This document shows, piece after piece, positions 54,601 to 64,000 of a stretch of DNA of 64,000 bases. The stretch's first letter is position 1; every line of letters starts with the position of its first letter. The notes below the pieces were generated by a model that was not told where the DNA came from, ran no database searches, and was given only the letters and a program-made list of their open reading frames with translations. Both the position numbers and the translations under genes were made by a program. The stretch is from Epiperipatus broadwayi (taxonomy: Eukaryota > Onychophora > Udeonychophora > Euonychophora > Peripatidae), in the NCBI GenBank assembly GCA_028023455.1, contig JAQFVV010012394.1, positions 23,454,900 through 23,518,899 of the forward strand, in the 5' to 3' direction.

Positions 54601-57600
54601 TAAATTCTAGAAAATTTCGCAAGTGTCATTCATTCAGGCATAGTAAAAATAGTTTAAAGTGATCGCTTAACATCTTCACACTCTCATTCCCAAATGCTTA
54701 AGATTTGCCCATACATAAACGTTTGGGTCGAAAAGATAGAGGGATTCATTCTATCTTTTCACAAAGACTTTATCTTGTGTTTGGAAAGTGAGAGTATTCG
54801 TTTATAGTTACAAATCCACAACATGCATTAGCTTAATGGCTGATTATTAATATTGAAGTTAGCTTTATTAAAATTTTGTACTACCTTATTGGACAGGGCT
54901 TTTGCAATCGTCATAAGTGAGTTGGCTCTAGCTTCAGCCCTTGCTATAATAGCAGAGGCTTCTCCTGAAAATAAAAATAACAATTTCAATTATTCAATAT
55001 AAACTGTAAATCCCTCAATAATAAAAAACTAGTTTGTTTGTTTTTAAAAAAAAAAGCACTGATTTGGTTAAAAAAAGTAATTTTCTTTTGATAATATATT
55101 TAGAGTTCAAATTGAGTGAAATGTTAACTTTTTTTTTTTTACTTAATTAAGAAAACAAATCGTAATAATTTTTTTTTTCCATATGTCAAAGCATCGCCTG
55201 GGAAATGAACCCACAACAACTGTCTGCAAGCTACTGCTTGCTTGCAAGGCAGCTGTACTGACCTCTTGGCTATCAACGCTTGACATTTCTCTTCCATTAA
55301 ACTTTTGCAACCTATTTATTATTTTTCATTCTGAATCAGAAGGAAAAAAAAAACTGTTTGAAAAATTGCAAAAAAAAAAAAAGGGGGGGAGGGCATTATG
55401 GTATTAGAAATAAACTGATTTTATGATAAAATAGCTTTGCTGAAAAACTTAGTTTTTTGAATGCAGTTAGAAACTATCATTCTAGATATGTAAGATCGAA
55501 AAAAAAAAAAACCCACCAATTGCAGACATCTGTACAAAATCATGTAATGAATTAATAAATGCATAAGTTATTGTTCATGTACTAAAACAGTCTTTCTATT
55601 TAAACTTTCATTTTAATAATTTTCACTACTTAGATAATATTAGTTTATACTTTTTTATATACAAGAATTACACACACACAAATCAGTTTGGCACTGCAAA
55701 ATGAAAAATATTATAACTTTGAGAGTAAACAGATGGACAGCAATTATTAAACAAAAAGACAATGTTGATAAAAGATAAATACAAAGGGTAATGAATTTAT
55801 TAGCAGGATTTATAATTAAAGTCTTATTCACACTAGATATCATATATGTCGTGAATCTTGTATTGTGATCAGATACAGCAAATATAATTAAAAAAAAATA
55901 AGCCAAGAACATATTTGCTTTTAAGTAATAAAATAATTATTATATATGACAAAAGATTTACTTCATATTTAGATTGCACACTTTCATCAAAAAAGGCACT
56001 TTCAGATTAGTGTCAATTTTAATATGTTAACAAAGTTCTTAACACTTGGCAAAAAAAAAAATTAGGCAGCATCCATTATTGTTTTAATAGCAAAAACTTT
56101 TTTTTCGTTTATGATATTTATTAAAATAAGGAAGATTTTAATTATTTTAACATTTCCCCCTAATTAAAAAAAAAACTTTTCGTTACATATTAAACATTAT
56201 ACAAGGGAATTTTTTAAAATTACTTGTTATTTACGCGATTGCATAAATCTTTTAATTACTAATTTAAAAATATATATTTATATTGCAGATTAATTTGTGC
56301 TTATAAAAAATTTATCTCTGCTTACAGTGCGAACAAGCTTTAATAATTAAAAAATTGGACCAGACACAAACAATTGACAGTACCTTGCGCTTGATTGATT
56401 TGCTCTAATTTGTCAGCTTCTGATGCTAAGATTCTTGATCGCTTTTTACCTTCAGCAACATTGATTTCAGCCTCTCTTCTACCTAAAGCATGATTACAAA
56501 TTATTTGTAATACTGTTTGTAAACTAATATATAACTGATGGAGAAAAAAAGTGACTATACCTTCAGATTCTAAAACGGCAGCTCTTTTCTTCCTTTCTGC
56601 TTCAACCTGCATCTGCATGGCTTCTTGAACCCTAGCAGGTAATGTGATATCACCTAGAATCATTAGATTTTCCCCCCATTAATATTACATGTTTAAGGAA
56701 GGTGGCTTTGCTCTTTACATACCTACTTACTATTTTCCAAATTTGTTTTCTGTACTAATTCTTTAATTAACTGTGAGAGTTTTATGTCATATATCTAACA
56801 TGGTTGATACTCCAACAATTTCATCTGGTTGTTATTGGTTCCAAATACAACTATTAATTAATTATGTGATAATTTTTTAAATAACTTTAACTTTCAACTG
56901 CATGTGACTATATAACAATATAAATCTACCTCTTACAAACATTCAGATTAATCAAAGAAATTCTTAGCATTTTTATTAATTTATAATAAGAACATATATA
57001 TTCATATTAATTATTTAAAACATTTTATTTGAAGTAGAATAAACAATTATTCAAATGTATGCAATATAAAAATATGCAATACCAAAAGTCACTCAACAGT
57101 TACAATTTATTAGCAATTAAGTTAAGAAGAAAAAAAATTAAAATGATTTAGATAATTTTCCAATTTTTAATTAAAGAAACTATCATAATTAAATCACTGC
57201 CAAATAAATGGTAAGAAGAAAAAATATTTAAATTCAATAGGCTACCAATAAATGCTACGATGGAGAAGTCCAGCAATGCTGATCACAGAATACAGCTACA
57301 TAGATAAAGCTTGATAACTAATCTAAAACCACAAATATCAGTGTCCTACTTTCAAGTAAACAGATTCAGGATAAAGAAAGTTACAATTCTACTACTTTAC
57401 ATCAAAAGCTGTTTTCTGTATAAAAAGAAAACAAGAGAAGCTAGGGACTGATTGTTAACGAGGTTATTATTTGATTAACAATCCTACCATTTAAAATTAA
57501 GATCGATCATCAAAAAATCTACCACCTACTTTTGAATTCTATAAAACTCTAGTTTTCTGAAGTTGTTCCTATGTCTCAGTTTTAAGTCAGCATTCAAAAA

Positions 57601-60600
57601 AACAGAAGCAATAGAAAGACAAGTGGTTAGATATTTAAGTCTAAGCAGTTAAGATCATTACAACAGCAAAATATCCAATAAATATTAGAACTACAATGTA
57701 TTCTAAAAAGACTAATGGTATCAAAAAGATATTAATCATGCCTCTGGCTTAAGATCAAATAGTGACAAAGTAAGAAATCCACAGTGCTGGTTTCATAGAT
57801 ATTCAACTAGTTCAGAATACTATATATTTCAATAGCATGGTGGCTTGTTTGTTAATCAGTCTAGCAAACCCATTAGACTTTTTGTCAACAACCTCTTAAT
57901 TCTGGATATTTTTTATATCCACAATAACAAGTTTTAAAAGAAATGCGTAATAAGTCAATTATTAAGTAGCTATTTCTTACAAAAAACCAAAAATTGGCTA
58001 TAAAGCAAGACCACAAGCATAATCATTCTTCAAGAAGATTTTATGATCAGCTGATAATAAATAAATTTGACTCCTTGAAAAACAGAAATAGTTGCATGGA
58101 GAAATGTCATTATTTTGATAGTGGTTGTTATCTAGCTGTAATGAATTATCTTAATTTAAATATAATTGAATAAAAAATAATATTCATGGGAAGTATATAC
58201 AGACTGAAAAAGCAAAAAAAAAAAAATTTCCAAGGCTTATAACACTACAAGCTTATCTTTTTATTTGAATACAAAAAAGCATTTTAATATTAATTATAAA
58301 AAAGCCAGAATTTCTATATATCTTCAAGTTGAAAGAGGGTTTACGGTGATGAATATATGTAATTTATATATGAATATATTGTACCATTAAGTGTGCTGGC
58401 ATGCATGAATTTACTTAGAGATTGTTAAAAAGGGTAAAATGGGGTTAACATTAAATATTTTGTTCTTTTGCTTATTAGTTCTATTTTTTTTCCTACCCAG
58501 AAAATGTAGAAGAGTAATTAAAAGTAAAGATTAAAATTCAATTTAATTATAATTAAATGAAGGAGAAAAAAATATATATCTTACCTAGAAAGACAAAATG
58601 TTAATTAAAGGTGGTCAACAAGAATGTTAGTTTATAAGGAAAATTAATTAAAATTTAGTTTTAATCTTGCAGAAGGAAAAAAAAGAAACTTTCTTCGTAT
58701 TATTATTTTTTTTATAAATTATTTGCGGTTAAAAATATCTTCTTTTGTAGCCAAAAATGCATACTATATAGAGAATAGATAAAAATTATTTGCTATGATT
58801 GTGTGGGATTAAAGAGCCACAGAAAAAATCTAAATAAAGAAAAAAAATGAAAAGACGTCATAAACCGAATGCGCAGAAGCTGAAGCAAGATATACAAAGT
58901 GATCTACAGACACAAACAAAGGAGTGAACTAAAACTATAAAATATTGTTCCGTTGTTTTTCTTTTAATTCAGATACTGAATTGTAGTGGATTTTACTTCA
59001 ATTGCGTGCTAATAAAAGTCAAACATAATCAATAGTATGGAATCTCCCATATATATCAAGAAAATGCTATACGTGTGGCTAGAACATTAAGTATTTTTGT
59101 CGATGCTGTTCTTGTAACTCTACTGCCAGAATAATGCTGTAAACTGACTCACCGTTTATATATCTAGTTCATTACCCAAAATACAACAAAAAGAATAAAT
59201 TCCAAGAATATAATGATCCCATATTCAAAAAATAAAATGTGAAATAAAGTAAGACAAATAGACTGCAACCAAACATATAGCCAAGACCACAGCAGAAATT
59301 CATAACAGAAAATCCACGGTAAAACTTGATGAATAATTATTTATAAAAGCCTTTTTTAAAATTTATTTACTGCCTTAAAACCATATTAGCTAAAACGAAC
59401 TTAAAACCCTGAATTTGCTAATAAACTCTTTCATGTAAGTTTAGACATTATTTTATATAGTTAGAGTTAATCATACAATATAATGCAGATGTGTTATTAC
59501 TGCTTTATAATATATATATATTCTGATATATTAATATTCTATGAACTGAGTGTGGAAGCAAATAGGTTATAGAATGTATTTTATTGTTGTTGTTTATTTA
59601 TTACCTTTGAATATTTTTTTTTGTATCCACCCAAATGCAGACAGTGATATATATTGCTAGAGATTTGCCTTAATATATGTATATACAAAAATAGAGAAGA
59701 GATTATTTAATTCATGCTAAAACAGTATATTTGTGAAAAGGGTTCGTTAATAGTAGCACCTTAAAAAACTGTTTAAAATATAATATTTATCTTAAACATT
59801 TAAACATTCAATGATAATTTTGATAATTTTTCTTGCGATATCTATAACTTATGCCCGGGGTTCTGGATAACCAGGTAATATAGCTATAGTTTCATGTATG
59901 AGGCTACGAGTTGGTTATTCTAAATAGAAAATATATATATAAGTGCAACGATATATATCTATATATGTTAAAAAAAAACATTATAACTGGAATAGACGGT
60001 AAGACCCAGTTCAATATATATATATATATAATTTATAACAACAATAAAAGTATTTAACAACATATATTATTTAACACAGGAAATACTTCTTTTAGAATAA
60101 TTTTGTTACCTCAATGTAACATACAGTGGAACCTTAGTATCAACTGTATTTTATAACAAGCCCCCTTTATACATATTGAGTATAAAAGCTCAAGTTTTGT
60201 TGATAAACTTTGAATATAATAAAATATATATTATTGTTGAACTGCAAGTGTACTTTATTTTTCAAAATGCTCATTTATATAACACAGATGATTATATATA
60301 TATATATAATGCATATATAAATTTACTGTCTGTGATTTGCTTAATCACATTTATACAAAAAATAAAAATGTACTATATATTTTTTTTAAATAAATGTTAT
60401 ACTAGCAAATTTAAACTTTCTTCACAATTAAATAAGCTCTGGGAAATATTCTCCAATGACATTTTTTTTTTCATATAGGAATGTAATAGCAGTTTATAGT
60501 TGTTTTGATATTTTAAATCTGTATCAACTTAATGAATGTTATTCACTTTCTAAAACTTTTAGCATCCAATTAGAAAACATTACCCAAAATATTATAAATC

Positions 60601-61440
60601 AAATTCTGAAATAATAAAGCGAAGCTTTCAATTTAAGCCGAAGATATGTTATTAATAAAAATGATAGCATATGATGATCTGAAACAGGAAAATGGCCATA
60701 TTGTAAAATTGACTAAGTCTACAAATTTTATTGTTTTAATTTTTAAGCATAATCGCATTGGCACTCTTAGAGAGAAAATTGCTGCCATATCGTAAAATTT
60801 ATTAAATTTACAAATGTTAATATTTTTTGCTTATTTATATATTTTATTTACACATAAAATTGTGTATTGAATGGTATTTAAATCATAAAAAAAATATAGT
60901 TAAGAAAATTCATATTTGAGATTTAAGGGTCTTATATTTATCGAGGGGAAAAAAGCTGCCATACTGAGATTTGCGACTGTCAACAAGTTTTGAATTTCAA
61001 TGTTTTTATTATTTATTTAAACATATATATTATTTACATTTTTGGGGATTGTGGCTTCACTATATATTAAGATCATTATATAATGACTGCTAGATTGTTT
61101 CCTAAATATATACACGATATAAAAAAGAAACAAAATCTAGATATCACTCATTCTATGCTCTGTTAAGGTTCATAATATATAAGTTAACATGAAGAGGGTA
61201 ATGAAATATTGTTGAAAGAAACTATTTTATTTAAATAATACATGTTATTAAATAATTTCTTTCGTTTTTGGTGTTATTTATTTATGTGTATAAGACATTA
61301 TAATGATTTAAATTTCTTTCCATGTTATGATAATTTAGGCATAAAATTTCAAATAACTAAAAAAACTATTTAGATTTACTTACGAATTTCATAACGCAAA
61401 CAACTGATTCCCCAAGCAGCACTGGCTTTATTAATTGCTT
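45464..61440 (-). CDS. STOML2: Stomatin-like protein 2, mitochondrial (STOML2/SLP-2), 3' part of gene
   Basis: Six exons (61384-61440, 56561-56653, 56384-56482, 54885-54964, 52067-52195, 45464-45607) join in frame into the last 199 residues. Every junction has GT...AG. The family protein sits in the inner mitochondrial membrane, binds cardiolipin and prohibitins, and scaffolds respiratory complexes and proteases. Seen here: the end of the SPFH/Band-7 domain (AINKASAAWGISCLRYEIR), the signature LPARVQEAMQMQVEAERKKR, an Ala/Glu/Lys-rich coiled coil (INVAEGKK, ILASEA), and the conserved C-terminal AEQYVAAFSKLAKQGNTILL and GDISSMVSQAM. The N-terminal targeting signal and first half of SPFH are outside the window. 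The human protein has 356 residues; this part matches its residue 178 onward. Introns are 4730, 78, 1419, 2689 and 6459 bp. The last 35 residues do not resemble human STOML2. Confidence 0.93.
47604..47668. repeat. 28-bp-arm palindrome with 9-bp loop
   Basis: TCCTATAATTCCAAT (47617-47631) and ATTGGAATTATAGGA (47641-47655) pair perfectly. The pairing extends outward through TATCCTACT and AATAGGATAGTAT with few mismatches. It lies 20 bp before a hammerhead-repeat fragment. Confidence 0.8.
47690..47760 (-). repeat. Hammerhead-repeat fragment, antisense, core missing
   Basis: CTCTCCATACAATAGTGCCA, then ATCAATAGATGCTAAAAGAT and TTGTGCACAT follow the order of the full unit (11494-11565). It breaks off at a T run before the hammerhead core. 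Confidence 0.7.
49151..49215. repeat. Perfect 65-bp hairpin (31-bp arms, 3-nt loop)
   Basis: The left arm, beginning TTTAAACAATTATTTAATAA, and the right arm, ending TTATTAAATAATTGTTTAAA, are exact reverse complements over 31 bp around TTT. A perfect hairpin of this length inside otherwise drifting intron DNA must be recent or maintained. Confidence 0.95.
49222..49496. mobile_element. 259-bp MITE with 34-bp inverted repeats and 8-bp duplication
   Basis: 49230 starts GGTACTTTAGTATTTTTCTT and continues GCTATGATGTATTA. Position 49488 inward reads GGTAGTTTAGTATTTTTCTT and GCTATGACGTATTA, with two mismatches in 34. AATAAAAT flanks it on both sides (49222-49229 and 49489-49496). No coding. The 8-bp duplication with GG-starting ends could fit Merlin, hAT or P-type families; I do not assign one. 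Confidence 0.85.
50635..50760. repeat. Partial copy of the fold-back repeat seen at 159-425
   Basis: TTGGACTATTTCCATCATCT, TGTTGAATGTCTTTAGAAAA, GTTAGTAATATCACAGCAAA and CAGGTTAGTA follow the order of 173-300, showing one arm plus centre. Confidence 0.65.
52067..52195 (-). CDS. STOML2: STOML2 exon (conserved C-terminal region)
   Basis: 129 bp (43 codons, phase 0 both sides), acceptor AAATTTAAG and donor GTACTA. It encodes DAATLNVAEQYVAAFSKLAK and QGNTILLPTNTGDISSMVSQ, very close to human VAEQYVSAFSKLAK and NTILLPSNPGDVTSMVAQ. The polypyrimidine tract before the acceptor is weak, a run of TATATA then AAATTTAAG. Confidence 0.93.
53840..54065 (+). repeat. Hammerhead-repeat copy, decayed, sense orientation
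   Basis: GTACTAGAGCCTGGGATATG, GGATAGGGATTCGATAAGCA, CACCTAGTGATTATTCAAGT and AGTATGAACAGTTTGCTCC keep the order of the unit's 3' half. The CTGATGA core is no longer recognisable. Confidence 0.55.
54242..54857. repeat. Two tandem copies of a hairpin-bearing repeat
   Basis: Copy 1 (54242-54535) and copy 2 (54568-54857) share most of their length. Each contains an 11-bp perfect hairpin GAAAAGATAGA / TCTATCTTTTC with a 9-nt loop (54397-54427 and 54730-54760). It is nested in a wider inverted pair CTCTCATTCCCAAA / TTTGGAAAGTGAGAG. The copies differ by small indels and substitutions outside the hairpin. It may be a MITE that inserted twice, or a tandem duplication. Confidence 0.8.
54885..54964 (-). 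CDS. STOML2: STOML2 exon (coiled coil, Ala-rich)
   Basis: 80 bp, acceptor TTTTCAG and donor GTAGTA. It encodes GEASAIIARAEARANSLMTI followed by AKALSNK, ending in phase 0. The human counterpart is GEASAVLAKAKAKAEAIRIL. Confidence 0.93.
54965..56383 (-). other. STOML2 intron, 1.4 kb
   Basis: Contains the antisense SINE (55169-55285) and a run of A and G near 55370-55392. Nothing else recognised. Confidence 0.5.
55169..55285 (-). mobile_element. tRNA-derived SINE, second copy (antisense in the plus strand)
   Basis: Minus strand: TGTCAAGCGTTG opens the body, followed by A-box-like TAGCCAAGAGGTCAGTAC, a B-box-like GTGGGTTCATTTCCC and CGATGCTTTGACA, which pairs with the opening. An A tail (T run 55169-55178 on the plus strand) follows. 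It has the same organisation as the SINE at 31568-31675, with clear divergence. Flanking duplications were not found. Confidence 0.75.
56384..56482 (-). CDS. STOML2: STOML2 exon (coiled coil)
   Basis: 99 bp, acceptor GCTTTAG and donor GTACTG. It encodes GRREAEINVAEGKKRSRILA then SEADKLEQINQAQ. Heptad-like Ala/Leu/Ile spacing fits the helical coiled coil that drives stomatin oligomers. It is separated from the previous exon by only 78 bp. Confidence 0.95.
56483..56560 (-). other. STOML2 intron, 78 bp, without stop codons in frame
   Basis: The length is a multiple of three, and the frame stays open from the 93-bp exon through the intron into the 99-bp exon. Retention would therefore add 26 residues (GIVTFFLHQLYISLQ...) inside the coiled coil. 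Standard GT (GTATAG) and AG (GCTTTAG) ends are present. Confidence 0.85.
56561..56653 (-). CDS. STOML2: STOML2 exon (SPFH/coiled-coil junction)
   Basis: 93 bp, phase 1 on both sides, acceptor ATTCTAG and donor GTATAG. It encodes DITLPARVQEAMQMQVEAE followed by RKKRAAVLESE, nearly the same as human DIHVPPRVKESMQMQVEAER. This is the strongest family signature in the gene. Confidence 0.95.
56654..61383 (-). other. STOML2 intron, 4.7 kb
   Basis: AT-rich; contains TA microsatellites at 59934-60028 and around 60294-60308. The ORF at 60176-60478 is an AT-driven artefact. No further exon or repeat with defined ends was seen. Confidence 0.5.
61384..61440 (-). CDS. STOML2: STOML2 exon (SPFH domain end)
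   Basis: 57 bp after the acceptor TTTTTTTTAG and before the donor GTAAGT. It encodes (E/K/Q)-AINKASAAWGISCLRYEI with split codons on both sides (two bases in, one base out). The matching human phrase is AINQAADCWGIRCLRYEI. It is the most upstream exon in the window; 61441-64000 contains no further recognisable STOML2 exon, so the next intron is longer than 2.5 kb. Confidence 0.93.
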
Positions 61441-61579
61441 CTAAAAAAAACGAGAGTACAATTATGATGAAAGAGAATAATAAAAAATTAATTAGATGGC
61501 AAGAAAAATATTTCTACTTCTATAACTAAACTCAATTTGCTAAGGAAAAATAATGCTAAAGAATAATCTAATATATATT

Positions 61580-61630
61580 GTATCGGATCCCATGTGATAT
61601 GATGTGATGCACTGTGGCTTCTCCTTTCTT
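61580..61630 (-). repeat. CR1-type LINE tail fragment
   Basis: Minus strand: AAAGGAGAAGCCACAGTGCA followed by TCACATCATATCACATG matches the last bases of the CR1 copies (for example near 28597-28617). Only the tail is present. Confidence 0.55.
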
Positions 61631-61660
61631 GGCCATACACCTGATCACTTGAGAGCGCCA

Positions 61661-61682
61661 CCAAACTAGTCTACTAGTTTGG
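61661..61682. repeat. Short perfect hairpin
   Basis: CCAAACTAGT, CT, ACTAGTTTGG: 10-bp arms with a 2-nt loop, 35 bp from the LINE tail. Confidence 0.75.
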
Positions 61683-63737
61683 AAAATTTATTGTGTGAAT
61701 TAATATATAATAATCCAGACATATTTTGATATAATAATGGTGCCTGATGCTAGATCAGCTTAGAGTACGAGGCATATAACTATTAAGCAATTGATACAGA
61801 TATCAGCAAACAAACGGCAGCCAAATTTAAATAAATATTATAATACTGTTTATTCATTTCTGAGTTTATATAAAAAAAAATATTTTAAAATATAAAAGAA
61901 AACAAACCTCCCCTAAAATAAAATTTAACATACGAAAGTAATGTTCCTTCATGGATGACTCCCATCAGATAAGACTGACCTAAGTGAAAAGTTGATTCAG
62001 ACTGCAATATTTCTCTTGGGCAATATCCCAGCAAAATCAAACACTATCAAAATATTTATATAAAAAACAATGATTCTTAGGAGATACTAATGTTGTATAA
62101 GATTTAAATTAATTTTTCTATTATCTTTAATAACTTATACAGATCTATACGGCTTGCTAAGACACAGTATGGTGTGATCAAACCCAAACCACTCTAAAGA
62201 GATAGTGGACTTACAATGGACTATCCTATTGCACACAACATCCACAATCAAACGCGATTTACTTATGTAGCCTATGATAGTTCAAAAAGTCTAACTTTTA
62301 TACTTACCTAATAATCGTATCATTACTAATGTCTACAGGCCCATACAAAATGCTAAGTCAGGGTGTGGTGCAGTCAAACCTAAGCCTCGCAAAAGTCTGA
62401 TTTTTATACTTCAATATTCCTTATATATACATATAACTAAAAATTTTAGACATTCTGTACAAATAAATTTACTAAAAAAATATTTATCTATGAATTTCTC
62501 AATTTATTTTATTTAATAAGAGTTTCGTTTGCTTTTGACTACTGTTATCACTAATAACAGTGAATTATGAAACTGATTTAATCAAAACAAAATAGAAATT
62601 TAAACATTAAAAAAATATATTTTGTTATTCAACGGTCTGAATTAGTTAAATTAATTTGAGGTCTATATTAATTACCTAAATCCACCTCTATCATAATAAT
62701 AAAACAAAAACTCATTCATGAGGAAATTAGATAATGCATAAAATATTATATTAACTATATATATATTAGTTATAAAATTAATTAATTTAAATTACACAGA
62801 AATTATTTTCTACTAAACTTATGTTATCAAACTACAATGACTAAAGACTAGATTAGTGGACATAAATAAAGTTCTCACATTTTAACGAGAGACTTTTATA
62901 CTGCAGACTTTTGTTATGGAAATACATCCTTTAATTTAGTGTTCAAATTAGTAGTGCCATTCCATTAGTGGTAGATGAGAGAAGTTTTGGTGTCCATATT
63001 GTTGATCAGTAAAACAGCAAGTCAGTTGGGTCAGTAGTTTATATCATGATGAGAATTGGAGTTATGCCGGAAGAGGTGGGGTAGCCTTTAGCCATATATA
63101 CTGTCAATGAAAATATTGGAACTGGTTGATTCTTTCATTTTTCTGGTGATTGTTTGCTTTCTTTTAAACAGGCTGTGTATCGCACGGTAATTGTTTGTTT
63201 GAAAAATTTAGTAGTGAAAAAATATAGAATAATAATATAATAATAGTCTACGTTCATTAAAGAATTAAAGAAAAGTAAATGAATGCATTAAAATTTTTTA
63301 GCTTATATATGTCTCCCGCCCACCTGTTTTCTTGGAAATATCTAGAATTGACATTAATTAATAATCCCAGATAATCTAGTATTTTTAACTACTAATTAAA
63401 TTCTTAACATTCCAAATTTACTTTTATTATAATGCTTACAACAGATTAAAATTTTATTTGTACATCAGGCATTGTTTTACAAAGTTTTAAAATAATCTTA
63501 CACAAAAGATAAGGAATTTATTTATAAAGTTTACATTTTTAACAAAAAAAGATTCACATTACTTTTATTACACAAAATTATACTATCGATTTGTGTGTCT
63601 GCATATATACATGTGATCACACTTTTACAATACATGTTTAATTAAAAAAAAAAAAATTTGACAAAATTTCAAAACAAATTTACAAACAGAAATTCCCCTC
63701 AAATACATATATATTTGAGACATAGCAAAGCATCCGT
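61683..63737. other. STOML2 upstream intron, anonymous
   Basis: No exon recognised. Two similar phrases GCTAAG-CA-GGTGTG-T-CA-TCAAACC (62157-62185 and 62351-62380) suggest a decayed direct repeat. The stretch 62940-63110 is less AT-rich but unassigned. Confidence 0.45.
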
Positions 63738-64000
63738 CTCAATACAGATTAAACTACTAAACATCACATGATCACCATTCTCTATACTTGTGCTGGGTGG
63801 CACTACTATATGGAGAGTTTTGCCTCTGTTATAACAGTTACATAAGCATAGGAAATGGTGACCATGTGATATCTTGTTGTTTAATACCAATCCTGCCAAA
63901 TAGGATGATGGAGACAAGTGAATGAGCTTGGCTTGAAAACATTATTGTGTTTTCATTTTGAATTCATAACTTTATAGTTAATTAAAAAGGTAAAAGGTGG
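63738..64000 (+). repeat. Hammerhead-repeat copy running off the window end
   Basis: Contains CACTACTATATGGAGAGTTT, TTTAATACCAATCCTGCC, AGTGAATGAGCTTGGCTTGA and TAAAAAGGTAAAAGGTGG. Here the 3' part of the unit comes first and the 5' part second, so it crosses a head-to-tail junction. The core of the following unit lies beyond 64000. It supports a tandem organisation of the family. Confidence 0.75.

Larger units (their letters stand above)
52196..54884 (-). other. STOML2 intron, 2.7 kb
   Basis: AT-rich with no conserved block. It contains a decayed hammerhead-repeat copy (53840-54065) and the tandem hairpin repeat (54242-54857) listed separately. Confidence 0.5.

Noticed and set aside
60176-60478. 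A 100-residue ORF inside a STOML2 intron
   Set aside because: Ile/Tyr/Asn-rich wording caused by TATA-type repeats, with no homology pattern.
61441-64000. Further upstream STOML2 exons
   Set aside because: I looked on the minus strand for the SPFH phrases preceding AINKASAAWG and found none; they must lie beyond the window.
1-64000. CRISPR arrays, operons, Shine-Dalgarno sites or bacterial islands
   Set aside because: No regularly spaced repeats or compact gene runs; spliced STOML2 and retrotransposons show this is eukaryotic nuclear DNA.

Overview
The window is AT-rich invertebrate (metazoan) nuclear DNA: sparse coding, long introns with GT-AG boundaries, and many layered transposable elements. 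I cannot name the species. The only host gene I can support is the 3' two-thirds of a mitochondrial stomatin-like protein 2 gene (STOML2/SLP-2). It lies on the minus strand, with six coding exons between 45464 and 61440; its 5' exons lie beyond position 64000.

Layout. 1-4770 is AT-rich intergenic DNA with a fold-back repeat (159-425), a low-complexity poly-T/CAA tract (about 1850-2640) and a GC-richer patch (2641-3310). 4771-7258 is a degraded RTE/BovB-type LINE split by a GIY-YIG endonuclease fragment of a Penelope-like element (PLE). 7311-11455 is a minus-strand CR1-type LINE and about 12900-17572 is a more complete plus-strand copy of the same family. Between them lies an 832-bp insertion built from a repeat that carries a hammerhead-ribozyme-like core. 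17.6-26.6 kb holds several more copies of that repeat in otherwise anonymous DNA. 26.6-28.3 kb is a minus-strand Ty3/gypsy fragment (gag, protease, RT) followed by a CR1 3' end. 29339-30142 is a second PLE endonuclease insertion with long inverted arms. 30.3-37.1 kb is a second, LTR-bearing Ty3/gypsy wreck, itself invaded by a tRNA-derived SINE, a hAT element and a hammerhead repeat. 41490-43922 is a hAT element with a readable target duplication, and 44130-45089 a 960-bp terminal-inverted-repeat element. 45.4-64 kb is STOML2, with introns full of small MITEs, hairpins and repeat fragments.

Most notable signal. A dispersed repeat occurs about a dozen times in 64 kb. At its centre is a conserved core reading CUGANGA - short GC stem - GAAAC - UA - GUC, flanked by a complementary stem I. 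That is the layout of a minimal type-I hammerhead ribozyme with a two-base-pair stem III. Three insertions have clear 13-14 bp target-site duplications, and the best one contains a head-to-tail junction with a period of about 449 nt followed by an inverted copy. This resembles a metazoan retrozyme or a PLE pseudo-LTR. The window also holds two PLE GIY-YIG endonuclease remnants with inverted arms and 13-18 bp duplications, which suggests (inference) that PLE machinery mobilises the ribozyme repeat. All transposon ORFs seen here are broken; none looks autonomous.
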